Below are positions 51,990 through 63,188 of a stretch of DNA of 64,000 nucleotides, in pieces. The position numbers and the translations under genes were made by a program. The first letter of the stretch is position 1. The number at the start of each line of letters is the position of its first letter. The stretch is from Bacteroides eggerthii (GTDB lineage: Bacteria; Bacteroidota; Bacteroidia; Bacteroidales; Bacteroidaceae): the NCBI RefSeq assembly GCF_025146565.1, contig NZ_CP102258.1, positions 3,566,001-3,630,000 of the forward strand, read 5' to 3'. The notes below the pieces were generated by a model that searched no databases, had not been told where the DNA came from, and was given only the letters and a program-made list of their open reading frames with translations.

Positions 51990-52601
51990 ATGAAAATAAA
52001 AAAAAGCCGACGTAATATTTTTATCATTACGCTCATCATTCTCCTTATATGTCTAGCCACAGGAGCTTATTCACTATCGCAATATACACTTATCCACCCC
52101 ATTACGCCAATAATGTGCTTTTCTGTATTGTCCCTGCTTTCAGGTATTTTCTTTTATAAAGCAAAAATATGGATATGGATAACAGGCTCAGCGCAATTTC
52201 TCCCGAACGCCCTATGTCACTTTTTCTGTACATGTATCATCAGCTTGTCGTTGTTTTACATTTGCAATTACACTTTCGCCAACGATGAAGAAGGAAGCAT
52301 AAGAAAGACTATTGTAGAGGAGAAATATAAAAAAGTGCATCACAAGTCACGTCGCATAGGGAGAAATCGTTATACCCAAGGAGAAGCATACAATGTGTAT
52401 TATATGAAAGTAAAGTTAGGCAATGAACATATAAAAGAACTTCAAATAGAACAGAAAAGATATGCACAGCTACACGAAGGAGATACTGTGCCGCTATTCG
52501 TGTCCAAAGGGCTATTCAACATTTTTGTAATAAAATACAACCATATATCGAAATATACCAATGAAAGCAGTTACAGAAATCAATTCAAAAAACAGCATTA
52601 A
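51990..52601 (+). CDS. Membrane protein (203 aa)
   Basis: ATG 51990 (MKIKKSRRNIFII) is preferred to 51978. Three hydrophobic segments (about 9-29, 36-56 and 70-92) are followed by a soluble basic domain with TIVEEKYKKVHHKSRRIGRN and VYYMKVKLGNEH. The C-terminal part resembles a small beta domain. Function unknown. It is divergent from the M48 peptidase gene and shares its control region, suggesting a linked role in the envelope. Confidence 0.65.
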   Translation: MKIKKSRRNIFIITLIILLICLATGAYSLSQYTLIHPITPIMCFSVLSLLSGIFFYKAKIWIWITGSAQFLPNALCHFFCTCIISLSLFYICNYTFANDEEGSIRKTIVEEKYKKVHHKSRRIGRNRYTQGEAYNVYYMKVKLGNEHIKELQIEQKRYAQLHEGDTVPLFVSKGLFNIFVIKYNHISKYTNESSYRNQFKKQH

Positions 52602-52767
52602 CCGCGTAACAAAAGGTGCATATTTGGATGCGCCATGCTTTGGCCTTGTGAAATTTAGAAGACGAACGGACACCCCCTTGACGAAACATTAGTATACATG
52701 ATTATTTATCTATTTAATGGTATTTTAATCAACATTTTATAATTTTGCGGTACATATCGAATTATAT

Positions 52768-55700
52768 ATGAAAACGCTTTTGAATACCGAACGGATTTTA
52801 CTTCTTGTTATTTTCCTTATTAGTGGTACTGTAAGTAAGGGGCATGTTTATAAGTATATAGGCTTGGAAGATGGTCTAAACAATCAGAAAATATATCATA
52901 TCCAGAAAGACCAGCGAGGATATATGTGGTTTCTGACCCAAGAAGGAGTAGACCGTTATGATGGAAAACATATTAAACACTACAATTTTTCAGATGACAG
53001 TATGAAACTGGATTCGAGAATTGCCTTGAATTGGCTCTATATGGACACTGGAAATGTATTATGGATAATCGGTCAAAAAGGTCGTATTTTCAAATATGAT
53101 TCGCAGCATGATAAATTTAAACTAGTTTACGCACATCCGGAACTGATCAGAAATAAGTCGCAAGCATTCCTGAACCACGCATATTTGGATAAGAATGATA
53201 GAATCTGGCTATGCTGTAAAGATAGCATTACATGGTATGATATTCATACCGGAACGACTCTACATATACCGACGCCGGTCAACGGTGAAATAGCCACCAT
53301 TGAACAGACAGACGACAACCATTTCTTTATCGGTACAGGAAGCGGGCTGTTTCGCGTCCGGGCAGAAAAGACTGCGCTAAAGCAGGTGGCTGACGAAGCT
53401 GTGAAAAATATTGATACACCAATACATGAACTCTATTATCATGCCGTTTCAAAACAACTATTTATAGGGAACTATAAAGAAGGAATACTTGTATATGATA
53501 TAGGGAAAACAGGAAAAGTCATCCCCTGCCAATCACCCAATAATGTAGAGGTAAACCAAATCGTTGCATTGAACCCTCATGAACTTCTAGTAGCCACTGG
53601 CGGGAAAGGTGTATACAAATTAGATGTGGACACATATATGAGTGAACCCTATATAACAGCTGATTATAGCAGTTATAACGGAATGAACGGAAACAATATC
53701 AATGACATTTATGTGGATGAAGAGGAACGCATCTGGCTTGCCAATTATCCTACCGGTATTACAATCCGCAACAACCGTTATAGGAGTTACGACCTGATAA
53801 GACATTCTCTCGGAAACAACCATTCACTGGCGAACGATCAAGTTCATGATGTAATGGAGGACAGTGATGGTGACCTCTGGTTTGCAACCAGTAATGGTAT
53901 CAGCCTTTATCAGACGGACACCAAAGAATGGCATTCCTTCTTCAGTTCCTTTGACCCGATACCAGATGATAAGAATCATATATTCTTAACACTCTGTGAA
54001 GTTTCTCCCGGTGTCATATGGGCCGGTGGTTTTACGTCAGATATATGTAGAATAGAAAAGAAGAAAGGATTTAACATAAGCTATCTATCTCCTACCACTA
54101 TTGCAGGGGTACGTCCAGACCAATATATATATGACATCAAAAAAGATTCGAACGGTGATATTTGGTCCGGTGGATATTACCATTTGAAGCGCATCAATCT
54201 TGAGAACAAAAGTGTACGTTTATATCCAGGAGTAACTTCTATTACCACTATTCAGGAAAAAGACACCCGGCAAATGTGGATTGGGACAAGAATGGGACTC
54301 TACCAGCTTGACAAGGAATCGGGAATTTATCAATACGTTGACTTGCCTATTGAATCTCCTTATATATGCGCATTGTACCAAAGAGACGACGGTATCTTAT
54401 ATATCGGCACTCGTGGAGCCGGACTGCTTGTATATGACATCAATAAAAAGAAGTTTATCCACCAATATCGTACAGAAAACTGTGCACTGATTTCCGACAA
54501 TATCTATACAATTCTTCCACGCCAAAACGGGAGTTTGCTCATGGGTACAGAAAACGGAATCACCATTTACTCACCCAAAGCACACTCTTTCCGCAATTGG
54601 ACAAGGGAACAAGGCTTGATGAGCGTCAATTTTAATGCCGGCTCTGCTACCACCTACAGTAAAAACGCACTTGTTTTTGGTGGCAATGACGGTGCAGTCA
54701 GGTTTCCAACAGACATAGAGATACCAGAACCGCATTACTCGCGTTTGTTACTGCGCGATTTCATGATAGCCTATCATCCCGTATATCCGGGTGATGACGG
54801 TTCTCCGCTGGAAAAGGATATTGACGAAACTGACCGGCTAAAACTGACCTACGGACAAAACTCCTTTTCCCTTGACGTAGCCTCCATTAATTATGATTAC
54901 CCTTCCAACATTCTGTATTCATGGAAAATTGACGGCTTTCATAAAGAATGGAGCCGTCCTAGCCAAGACAACAGGATTATTGTAAGAAATCTGCCTCCCG
55001 GCAATTATACGCTACAGATTCGCGCCATATCCAATGAAGAAAAATATAAGACTTATGAGACAAGAAATATTCAGATTATCATAACGCCTCCAGCATGGGC
55101 CAGTATATGGGCTATGGCAGGATACGTGCTCTTGCTGGTACTGGTCACGAGTATCATATTCCGTATCATCATGCTACACAAGCAAAAGAAGGTTTCGGAT
55201 GAAAAAACACGCTTTTTCATTAATACAGCCCACGACATACGCACACCGCTCACATTAATAAAGGCTCCACTGGAAGAAGTTATAGAAAACCATATGGTAA
55301 CAGAGCAGGCACTACCGCATATAAATATAGCTCTCAAAAATGTAAATGCATTGCTCCAACTGACGACCAACCTGATAAATTTCGAACGAATAGATATCTA
55401 CTCTTCCACACTTTATGTTTCCGAATATGAACTGAACTCCTACATGAACAATGTTTGCGCCACTTTCCGCAAATATGCCGAGATGAAACATGTCAGGTTT
55501 GTTTATGAAAGCAATTTTGACTATCTAAATGTGTGGTTTGACAGTGACAAGATGGGATCTATTCTAAAGAATATCCTGTCAAATGCATTGAAATATACCC
55601 CTGAAGGCGGTAGCGTACACATTTATGCCTGCGAAGAAGGAAATTCTTGGAGTATCGAAGTGAGAGATACCGGAATCGGTATTCCCTCATGTGAACAAAA

Positions 55701-56763
55701 AAAATTGTTCAAGAATTATTTTCGAGGAAGTAATGTCATTAACCTAAAAGTAACAGGTAGTGGAATCGGACTGATGCTGGTATACAAACTGGTTAAATTA
55801 CATAAAGGCAGGATTCAAATTCAGAGTACTGAACATCAAGGTACATGTGTACAAATTACTTTCCCGAAAGGAAATAGTCATCTCCATAAAGCAAAATTTA
55901 TTTCTCCTAAGACTTTGGATGAACATCCGGAGACTATCATACCCAGTAAAGATACTTCAGAAGCACCATTCATGGAAATATCTCAAGAAAGCAGTTCTTT
56001 ACAACGTATCCTGATAGTAGAGGACAATGATGATTTACGCAATTATCTTGTTGATATGTTTAAAGCAGGATATAATATCCAGTCCTGCCCCAATGGAAAA
56101 GAGGCATTGATCATAATACGGGAATTTAATCCGGATCTCGTCATATCCGACATAATGATGCCCGAAATGACCGGAGATGAACTCTGCTCAATTATAAAAG
56201 GAAATCTTGAGGTGTCTCATATTCCGGTCCTTTTACTGACCGCACTGGGTGATGAGAAAAACATGCTCGAAGGATTGAAAACCGGAGCAGACGCCTACAT
56301 CATCAAACCTTTCAGTGTGGGAATACTCAAGGCAACGGTTAAGAATATACTTGCAAATCGTGCTCTGCTCCGTCTGGTTTATAACAGCATCGAAGACAAA
56401 GAGCAGAGCCTTCCGACTAATTGCACCAATACTTTAGATTGGAAATTCATAGCCTCTGTCAAGGAATGTATAGAGAACAACATGGGAAACTCGGACTTCA
56501 ATGTAGATATACTCAGTAGTCAGCACCACATGAGCCGTACAAGTTTTTTCAATAAATTAAAGGCATTGACCGGCTATGCTCCGGCTGATTACATCCGGAT
56601 GATACGTTTGCAACATGCTGCAAAACTACTGAAACAAGGTGAATATACAATAACGGAGATTGCTGACATGATTGGATTTTCGGACGCTAAATACTTTCGT
56701 GAGGTATTTAAGAAATATTACAATGTAAGTCCAAGCCAGTTTAATAAAAATCCAGAAAATTGA
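52768..56763 (+). CDS. Hybrid two-component system (HTCS) sensor-regulator
   Basis: A 1331-residue single-protein signalling system. Domain order: a signal segment; about 14 two-component regulator propeller repeats (GLEDGLNNQKIYHIQKDQRG and the WFATSNGISLYQ type); a Y_Y_Y domain (SWKIDGFHKEWSRPSQDNRI); a membrane segment near 775-800; HisKA with phospho-His822 in AHDIRTPLTLI; HATPase with NALKYTPEGG, RDTGIGIP and GSGIGLMLV; a receiver with Asp1128 in LVISDIMMPEM; and an AraC HTH (about 1225-1331). HTCS proteins bind a specific oligosaccharide in the periplasm and activate a nearby PUL. The candidate target is the GH43 cluster at 60 kb. Confidence 0.95.
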   Translation: MKTLLNTERILLLVIFLISGTVSKGHVYKYIGLEDGLNNQKIYHIQKDQRGYMWFLTQEGVDRYDGKHIKHYNFSDDSMKLDSRIALNWLYMDTGNVLWIIGQKGRIFKYDSQHDKFKLVYAHPELIRNKSQAFLNHAYLDKNDRIWLCCKDSITWYDIHTGTTLHIPTPVNGEIATIEQTDDNHFFIGTGSGLFRVRAEKTALKQVADEAVKNIDTPIHELYYHAVSKQLFIGNYKEGILVYDIGKTGKVIPCQSPNNVEVNQIVALNPHELLVATGGKGVYKLDVDTYMSEPYITADYSSYNGMNGNNINDIYVDEEERIWLANYPTGITIRNNRYRSYDLIRHSLGNNHSLANDQVHDVMEDSDGDLWFATSNGISLYQTDTKEWHSFFSSFDPIPDDKNHIFLTLCEVSPGVIWAGGFTSDICRIEKKKGFNISYLSPTTIAGVRPDQYIYDIKKDSNGDIWSGGYYHLKRINLENKSVRLYPGVTSITTIQEKDTRQMWIGTRMGLYQLDKESGIYQYVDLPIESPYICALYQRDDGILYIGTRGAGLLVYDINKKKFIHQYRTENCALISDNIYTILPRQNGSLLMGTENGITIYSPKAHSFRNWTREQGLMSVNFNAGSATTYSKNALVFGGNDGAVRFPTDIEIPEPHYSRLLLRDFMIAYHPVYPGDDGSPLEKDIDETDRLKLTYGQNSFSLDVASINYDYPSNILYSWKIDGFHKEWSRPSQDNRIIVRNLPPGNYTLQIRAISNEEKYKTYETRNIQIIITPPAWASIWAMAGYVLLLVLVTSIIFRIIMLHKQKKVSDEKTRFFINTAHDIRTPLTLIKAPLEEVIENHMVTEQALPHINIALKNVNALLQLTTNLINFERIDIYSSTLYVSEYELNSYMNNVCATFRKYAEMKHVRFVYESNFDYLNVWFDSDKMGSILKNILSNALKYTPEGGSVHIYACEEGNSWSIEVRDTGIGIPSCEQKKLFKNYFRGSNVINLKVTGSGIGLMLVYKLVKLHKGRIQIQSTEHQGTCVQITFPKGNSHLHKAKFISPKTLDEHPETIIPSKDTSEAPFMEISQESSSLQRILIVEDNDDLRNYLVDMFKAGYNIQSCPNGKEALIIIREFNPDLVISDIMMPEMTGDELCSIIKGNLEVSHIPVLLLTALGDEKNMLEGLKTGADAYIIKPFSVGILKATVKNILANRALLRLVYNSIEDKEQSLPTNCTNTLDWKFIASVKECIENNMGNSDFNVDILSSQHHMSRTSFFNKLKALTGYAPADYIRMIRLQHAAKLLKQGEYTITEIADMIGFSDAKYFREVFKKYYNVSPSQFNKNPEN

Positions 56764-56962
56764 CGGGGGATTTTTACGATAAACAGAACGTTGAATTTTG
56801 GAGACGACTTGCTTTTTTAACAAATTGATACCATACGACTCTCCTGTTTGAGAACTCCGGGACTTTCCAAAATCGGGGATACCTGTTCTAATCGTTTCTT
56901 ATGCATATCTGACAGCTTTTTAAATAACTATTCGGATTAATATAGCAAAACATCCACTGGCA

Positions 56963-56995
56963 TATTGCATAGTAACTTATAAATCAATATCTTTG
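56963..56995 (+). promoter_or_regulatory. Promoter of the kinase-less regulator
   Basis: TATTG (56963-56967), a 20-bp spacer and TATCTTTG (56988-56995), a good -33/-7 pair. The leader to ATG 57135 is about 130 nt. Confidence 0.6.
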
Positions 56996-57134
56996 TTGTG
57001 TAAATAGTATCAAAGCTCGCTGTTTTATCAAACATAGTAAACTGATAATCAACAACATTTCAACACAAACAATATCAAAATGATCGGTTCAAACTTAATA
57101 CGATCCATTTGCTTTATTAAATGAAAGCTTCCTC

Positions 57135-59930
57135 ATGGAAAAGATTCGAACTATATTAAAGGCCCAAATCAGTCTACTGACATTCATCTTACTTTTCATA
57201 AGTTTGAATTCTTTCTCAGCCAATGTCAAGTTTTACAACATCAGTGATATTTATGGCATAACATCAGGAGAAGCATTTTCTGTCTGTAAAGATCAATATG
57301 GTTTTATTTGGGCTTCTACTAAAACAGGGGTTTTGAGAGTTACCGAAGGCGATTGCCGCAATTATGAACTGCCTTGCAAAACCACTGATTTTGTATTCGT
57401 AAAGTTGACTTACGGCAATTCACAACTATTCTCATACACCAATAATAGTCAGATATTTCATTACGATGAAGTCACTGACCGTTTCCTTTTTCTGACAGAC
57501 CTACGGGAAAAAACCGGCAACAGTCACATCACCATAGGAACCATCGTTACAGATAAAAAAGGTAACCTTTGGATTGCCTCTTCAACAGGTCTGTTCAAAT
57601 ACGAAAACAATATACTAACAAAAATCACACAAACGGAAGAAGAGATAAAGCATCTCACCTTCTATGATAAAAATCATTTGTTTTATATAACATCAACAGG
57701 TATCTCATTGCTGGATATATCAACATCAAAAAGTCGCCTTATCTACCCCAACGATACAAAAGATTTCCGCCAGATAGCCAGCCTATACTATGACGAACAA
57801 CTAAACCGTCTATGGATCGGTACCGGAGCCGCCGGACTTTTTTATTATGATATAATTAAAAAAACTCTATCACCCATACCACTAAAGGGCTTTCCCAAAC
57901 AACCAATTCTTGCCATAAAAAAAGATATCAACAATACTCTTTTGATTGGTATTGATGGTCAAGGAATATGGAATATCAGCGAAAAAGGAGATAAACTTCT
58001 CAATATTTATAAAGAAGACCTAAATAACCCCTTTTCACTTCGAGGTGATGGAGTATACGACATTTTCTGTGATAAATCCCGAAACTGGGTAGCTACATAC
58101 ACCGGTAAATTATCTTTTTTTGAAAACGTAAACTCACAGATTACCCCCATTGCATATCAGATTAATAACCCGAACTCTTTAGGAAACAACTATGTCAACA
58201 AGATTATGGAAGATCATGAAGGGCATATATGGTTTGCTACAAACAACGGTCTAAGCCGATGGAATCCGGTATCCAATAAGTGGAATCATTACTATCAGAA
58301 CAAATCAGAGCAAGCAAAGGTCTTTTTGACTTTATGCGAAGACAGTCAAGGGCGAATTTGGGCGGGCAGTTATTCTTCCGGCGTCTACCTGCTGGACAGA
58401 AAAACCGGACAAACACTTCAACACTATTCTTCTAAAACTCATACTCCCGGCTTTTCAGGAGATTTTATCTTTGACTGTTTTGTGGATGAAGAAGGAGATG
58501 TGTGGATTGGCGGCAACCAGAATCTATCCTGCTATCGGATAAAAGAAAATTGTTTCCAGGAATACCCAATCCAACCAGTCAGCTCATTTGCCGAACTCTC
58601 TGCGGGAAAATTATTGCTCACAACCTCACGAGGTTTATTTTTGCTGGATAAAAATCATGGAACGATAGAGACCTTAGTTGAAGGCAGTTTGGCACAAGAT
58701 ATAGTAATAAACAACAATACGATATGGGTTGCGACTTGTAGAGACGGACTGATAAAATATGATTATGATAAGCGGCAAACAGAACGACTCACCACAGAAT
58801 CGGGACTGACATCCAACTATGTAAACAGCATCTTATTGGATAACGGTTTCTTATGGATCGGTACGGAAAATGGTTTATGCAGGCTCAACATATTGAACAA
58901 TGCAATCCGGTCGTATACTTCCGTCTACTCACTTTCAAACACAACTTTCTGCGTCAACTCCTGTACAAAGCTGAAGAATGGCAAACTGATTTGGGGAACC
59001 AATAACGGTGCAATCATGTTTGCCCCGGAACTGATTCATGAAACTCGTCCCCAAGGAAACATTTTTTTCCAAAATATCACTGTAAGCGGCCGTTCCATAC
59101 GTACGATTCCCCATTTATTGAAAAATATTCCCGTCAATCAACAAAAGACACTATCACTGAACTATACTCAAAACAATTTCATGTTAGAACTCTTACCAAC
59201 AGGAGGTTCTACCAGAAACATGAAATTCTCATGGCTATTAGAAGGATTGGATACAGACTGGAGTCGCCCCTCGGAACTTCATTTTATCAACTATACCAAT
59301 CTTCCCGGTGGAGACTTCAAACTGCATATTAGAATGTATGACGGTTCGCTATCACAAATCATAGATGAGCGTAGCCTGAATATACATATTACACCTCCCT
59401 TTTGGAATACCTGGTGGTTTGCAACTCTTATAAGCCTATGTATCGTCAGTTATATTATTTACGCCTTCAAAAGTTACTCGAACCGCCTAAAACGAAAAAG
59501 TACCAATGACAGGCTTATTGCTGATGCAGCCCAAATACTGATGCAAGAAGAAATGCAACAAAGCGAATCAGGTTCTTGCAAAGAAAAATCCATACTCCAA
59601 AGCAAACCTAAAAGTAAGCCGAACGATCCCTTTGTAAACAAGGCGATAGCTGTCATTAATGAAAACATCGCCAACTATGAATTTGGAAAAGAAGAATTTG
59701 CTGCCGCAATGAACGTCAGTTCCTCACTCTTATACAAAAGAATCAAAGCATTGACAGATCAATCGCCATCCGACTTTATCAAAACGGTACGCATGAACCA
59801 TGCACTCAAACTTCTGCAATCCGGCCAGTATACAGTAACCGAAGTCAGTGAACTTTCCGGTTTTTCCAGTCTCAGCATCTTCAGTCGTGCTTTTAAAAAG
59901 CACTTTGGGAAAACACCTACCGAGATATAA
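57135..59930 (+). CDS. Membrane-bound propeller/Y_Y_Y sensor fused directly to an AraC HTH (no kinase, no receiver)
   Basis: A 931-residue protein with a signal segment (to about 29), propeller repeats (GLSRWNPVSNKW, LWIGTENGLCRLN), a Y_Y_Y domain (SWLLEGLDTDWSRPSELHFI) and a membrane segment near 758-778 (WWFATLISLCIVSYIIYAF). After a short linker rich in Lys/Ser/Gln comes an AraC HTH (about 830-931, ENIANYEFGKEEFAAAMNVS, GFSSLSIFSRAFKKHFGK). HisKA, HATPase and receiver motifs are absent and the 52.8 kb HTCS shows what they would look like. It should sense a periplasmic ligand and bind DNA while membrane-tethered. It is the gene nearest to the GH43 cluster. Confidence 0.9.
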   Translation: MEKIRTILKAQISLLTFILLFISLNSFSANVKFYNISDIYGITSGEAFSVCKDQYGFIWASTKTGVLRVTEGDCRNYELPCKTTDFVFVKLTYGNSQLFSYTNNSQIFHYDEVTDRFLFLTDLREKTGNSHITIGTIVTDKKGNLWIASSTGLFKYENNILTKITQTEEEIKHLTFYDKNHLFYITSTGISLLDISTSKSRLIYPNDTKDFRQIASLYYDEQLNRLWIGTGAAGLFYYDIIKKTLSPIPLKGFPKQPILAIKKDINNTLLIGIDGQGIWNISEKGDKLLNIYKEDLNNPFSLRGDGVYDIFCDKSRNWVATYTGKLSFFENVNSQITPIAYQINNPNSLGNNYVNKIMEDHEGHIWFATNNGLSRWNPVSNKWNHYYQNKSEQAKVFLTLCEDSQGRIWAGSYSSGVYLLDRKTGQTLQHYSSKTHTPGFSGDFIFDCFVDEEGDVWIGGNQNLSCYRIKENCFQEYPIQPVSSFAELSAGKLLLTTSRGLFLLDKNHGTIETLVEGSLAQDIVINNNTIWVATCRDGLIKYDYDKRQTERLTTESGLTSNYVNSILLDNGFLWIGTENGLCRLNILNNAIRSYTSVYSLSNTTFCVNSCTKLKNGKLIWGTNNGAIMFAPELIHETRPQGNIFFQNITVSGRSIRTIPHLLKNIPVNQQKTLSLNYTQNNFMLELLPTGGSTRNMKFSWLLEGLDTDWSRPSELHFINYTNLPGGDFKLHIRMYDGSLSQIIDERSLNIHITPPFWNTWWFATLISLCIVSYIIYAFKSYSNRLKRKSTNDRLIADAAQILMQEEMQQSESGSCKEKSILQSKPKSKPNDPFVNKAIAVINENIANYEFGKEEFAAAMNVSSSLLYKRIKALTDQSPSDFIKTVRMNHALKLLQSGQYTVTEVSELSGFSSLSIFSRAFKKHFGKTPTEI

Positions 59931-60032
59931 GAAAATCGTCATACCCCATCCAAACCTCCTTATAGAGGCCTTTCTTACCTGAATTGCAAAATAAAATATC
60001 TGAAAAGGGAAGTCTGTTTTCTATTCCTACCC

Positions 60033-60040
60033 TACATTTG
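60033..60040 (+). promoter_or_regulatory. -7 box of the GH43 cluster
   Basis: TACATTTG, full match, 42 bp before ATG 60083. Confidence 0.5.
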
Positions 60041-60082
60041 CAGACAGAACTTTTTAGATCATCAACATTATGAAAAACTAAA

Positions 60083-61804
60083 ATGAAAGCAATGAACAAG
60101 TACTACATTCTACTATTATTTTCCGTTCTTTTAACAGCATGCGAAAAAACGAATAACTGTTTTAAAACGATTTGCAATCCCGTCAATTTAAGTTATCGTT
60201 TCTCGCTAGATTCACCTTCCTGGCGTGAAGCCGCAGATCCAAGTATGATAAAATTCAAAGATGAATATTACCTATTCTTGTCTAAATCCGGTGGTTACTT
60301 TCATTCAACAGACCTCATACACTGGAACCTAATAACTACTGACGATCTTCCTATTGAGAAATATGCCCCTACCGTCATGGAAATGAATGGAGAGATCTAT
60401 TTCACAGCATCCATAGCAACCAACAAAATATATAAAAGCCGCGATCCTAAATCGGGGAAGTGGGAATTGGTAACCGACCAGTTCCCTTATATCTTGGCGG
60501 ATCCAATGTTATTTTACGACTCGGATAATGATAAGGTTTATCTATACTACGGTTCCGGTGCAGCTACTCCTATGATGGGAATGGAACTGGACAAGAACTC
60601 CTTTATGCCCAAAGGAGAAGCCACTCCCCTATTCTACAGTAATGCCGAAAAATACGGATGGGAAGTATCCGGAGATTATAATACCAATTATAAACACACC
60701 AGCTGGCTTGAAGGAGCATGGATGAACAAATACAAAGGAAAATACTATCTCCAATATGCAGTACCCGGTACGGAATTTAAAAGTTACAGCAACGGAGTTT
60801 ATGTATCAGAGCACCCATTAGGCCCGTTTACCTTACTCCGACACAATCCTTTCTCCTATAAGCCTGAGGGTTTTGTCAATGGAATCGGGCATGGAAGCAC
60901 ATTTCAGGACATACATGGGAACTATTGGAACATCGGTACATCTACCATCTCCAAGAGACACATGTTCGAAAGACGAGTTTCATTATACCCTGTCTTTTTT
61001 GATAAGGACGGCGATGCTTATGCATACACCGCATGGGGGGACTATCCGATGATTGTTCCAGACAAGAAAGTATCCTCTCCGCAAGACTTATTCCCTGAAT
61101 GGATGCTCTTATCATATAAAAAAGAAGTGGAAACATCATCTACACTGGAAGGATATCCCGCAGCAAATGCCGTAAATGAAGATATAAGGACATGGTGGAG
61201 TGCGAAAACCGCTGATAAAGGAGAATTCATGACGGTTGATTTGGGACAGAATTCCAAAATATATGCCATTCAAATTAACTTCGCCGATCAAGATGCTATG
61301 ATATCCGGAAAAGTAGATTCCACCTTTTATCAATACAGAATAGAAGACTCCCAAGACGGCATTACGTGGAATACGACAGTAGACAAATCGGAGAACAAGG
61401 TAGAAGCTCCTAATGACTATATCCAATTGGACAAACCGGTTAACGCCAGATATGTCCGTATAACCAATATCTATTTCCCCTCCGGCAAATTTTCGATTTC
61501 CGGATTAAGAGTATTTGGAAAAGTAGACAAACCGCTTCCGGCTGTCGCCCAATTCACACAGCTGGTCAGAAGCAACGACAATCGCAGAACAATAGAATTG
61601 ACCTGGAATGAAGTGAACGATGCTACCGGATACAACATCCGATTCGGTACAGATAAGGACAAGTTATATCATAATTATCTGGTATATCAAACTAATAAAG
61701 TCTCTATAAACATTCTGAACGCAGACCAGACCTACTATTTTACAATTGACAGTTTCAATGAAGCAGGAGTCACGAAAGGAAAAGAAATCAAAATCGTTCA
61801 ATAA
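60083..61804 (+). CDS. GH43 glycosidase lipoprotein with discoidin and FN3 modules
   Basis: A 573-residue lipoprotein (lipobox LLTAC; ATG 60083, alternative 60092). The five-bladed GH43 catalytic residues are base Asp in WREAADPSMI, Asp in YILADPMLFY and acid Glu in SWLEGAWMNKYKG. After about residue 350 come an F5/8 C (discoidin) module (WWSAKTADKGEFMTVDLGQN, VNARYVRITNIYF) and a C-terminal FN3-like module (IELTWNEVNDATGYNIRFGT). GH43 enzymes act on arabinofuranosides or xylosides. The next GH43 starts 12 bp later. Confidence 0.9.
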   Translation: MKAMNKYYILLLFSVLLTACEKTNNCFKTICNPVNLSYRFSLDSPSWREAADPSMIKFKDEYYLFLSKSGGYFHSTDLIHWNLITTDDLPIEKYAPTVMEMNGEIYFTASIATNKIYKSRDPKSGKWELVTDQFPYILADPMLFYDSDNDKVYLYYGSGAATPMMGMELDKNSFMPKGEATPLFYSNAEKYGWEVSGDYNTNYKHTSWLEGAWMNKYKGKYYLQYAVPGTEFKSYSNGVYVSEHPLGPFTLLRHNPFSYKPEGFVNGIGHGSTFQDIHGNYWNIGTSTISKRHMFERRVSLYPVFFDKDGDAYAYTAWGDYPMIVPDKKVSSPQDLFPEWMLLSYKKEVETSSTLEGYPAANAVNEDIRTWWSAKTADKGEFMTVDLGQNSKIYAIQINFADQDAMISGKVDSTFYQYRIEDSQDGITWNTTVDKSENKVEAPNDYIQLDKPVNARYVRITNIYFPSGKFSISGLRVFGKVDKPLPAVAQFTQLVRSNDNRRTIELTWNEVNDATGYNIRFGTDKDKLYHNYLVYQTNKVSINILNADQTYYFTIDSFNEAGVTKGKEIKIVQ

Positions 61805-61816
61805 ATATATTATATC

Positions 61817-63166
61817 ATGAAAAAGAAATTAGCTCTATTTTTAGGATTAGTTCCATTCTTGGCAGCAGCCCAAAACCCGATCATCCAAACCAAATACACA
61901 GCCGATCCTGCCCCCATGGTACATAATGACACATTATTCCTTTATGTAGGATGCGATGAGAAAGATGCTCCTCACAATGCATATCTGATGAGAGAATACC
62001 GTCTGTACACCACAACCGACATGGTGAACTGGACAGACTGTGGAGCACCACTAAGGACAAGTGATTTCAAATGGTCGGCCGGAGATGCCAGTGCCGCACA
62101 ATGCATAGAACGGAACGGCAAATTCTACTGGTATATATCCTCACAAAATAAATTCAGTCCGGGTTCATCAATTGGTGTAGCTGTTGCCGAAAGTCCCTAC
62201 GGTCCTTTTAAAGACGCATTAGGAAAAGCTTTGGTAACCAACAATATGACTACCGCCGCCAAACACTCTTGGGATGATCTTGATCCGACGGTCTTTATCG
62301 ACAGTAACAAACAGGCATACTTATATTGGGGTAACGGAGTTTGCTATCAAGCCAAGCTGAATAAAGACATGATATCCCTGAACGGCCCGATAACAGCACT
62401 CGACATCAAAGATAAAACAGCCTTTTTCGGAAAGTTCACAGAAGCTCCCTGGGTATATAAGCGAAACAACCTATATTATATGATTTATGCCGCCGAATTT
62501 CCGGAGTCTATACATTATTCTACGGGACAAACAGCAGAAGGCCCTTGGAAAGCCGAAGGAGTGGTAATGCCATTAGAGAAAGGAAGTAATACCAACCATC
62601 CCGGCATAATAGACTATAAAGGCAATTCTTACTTCTTTTACCATAATGACGCGCTCCCCGAAGGACACAGCTATTGCAGATCGGTATGCGTGGAGCAATT
62701 TACATACAATCCGGACGGAACCATACCACAACTGCACATGACCGATGAAGGCATTAAAAAAGGAGTAGGCACACTCAATCCTTACAAACGGACAGAGGCC
62801 GAAACCATAGCATGGGCACAAGGAGTCGTTTCAGCTACCGATAAAGAAACAGGTGTGTATATAACCTCTATCCACAACACCGACTACATCAAAGTGCGTG
62901 ATGTAGACTTCGGCTCCAAAGGCGCCTCCCAATTTACAGCTTCTGCATCCAGCAGGTACCATGGTGGAGAGATAGAACTAAGAATCGATTCACTTGAAGG
63001 AGATGTAATCGGAAGCTTAAAAATCCCCTATACCGGAGAATGGAATAATTGGGAGCAACATTCTACCAACGTGAAAACAACTAAAGGAGTCCACGATTTA
63101 TATCTTATTTTTAAAGGCAGAACTCCTCACGAACTTTTCAACTTCGATTATTGGATGTTTAAATAA
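61817..63166 (+). CDS. GH43 (subfamily 1-like) glycosidase with CBM6
   Basis: A 449-residue secreted enzyme with a signal peptide ending LAAAQ. Catalytic residues are Asp in [10 protein letters not shown], Asp in [10 protein letters not shown] and Glu in [10 protein letters not shown]. From about residue 320 a CBM6 follows ([38 protein letters not shown]). Probably a beta-xylosidase/arabinofuranosidase on xylo-oligosaccharides. It is a tandem paralogue of the next gene ([17 protein letters not shown] in both). Confidence 0.92.
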   Translation: MKKKLALFLGLVPFLAAAQNPIIQTKYTADPAPMVHNDTLFLYVGCDEKDAPHNAYLMREYRLYTTTDMVNWTDCGAPLRTSDFKWSAGDASAAQCIERNGKFYWYISSQNKFSPGSSIGVAVAESPYGPFKDALGKALVTNNMTTAAKHSWDDLDPTVFIDSNKQAYLYWGNGVCYQAKLNKDMISLNGPITALDIKDKTAFFGKFTEAPWVYKRNNLYYMIYAAEFPESIHYSTGQTAEGPWKAEGVVMPLEKGSNTNHPGIIDYKGNSYFFYHNDALPEGHSYCRSVCVEQFTYNPDGTIPQLHMTDEGIKKGVGTLNPYKRTEAETIAWAQGVVSATDKETGVYITSIHNTDYIKVRDVDFGSKGASQFTASASSRYHGGEIELRIDSLEGDVIGSLKIPYTGEWNNWEQHSTNVKTTKGVHDLYLIFKGRTPHELFNFDYWMFK

Positions 63167-63188
63167 ATCAAACAAAAAACAGCAACTT

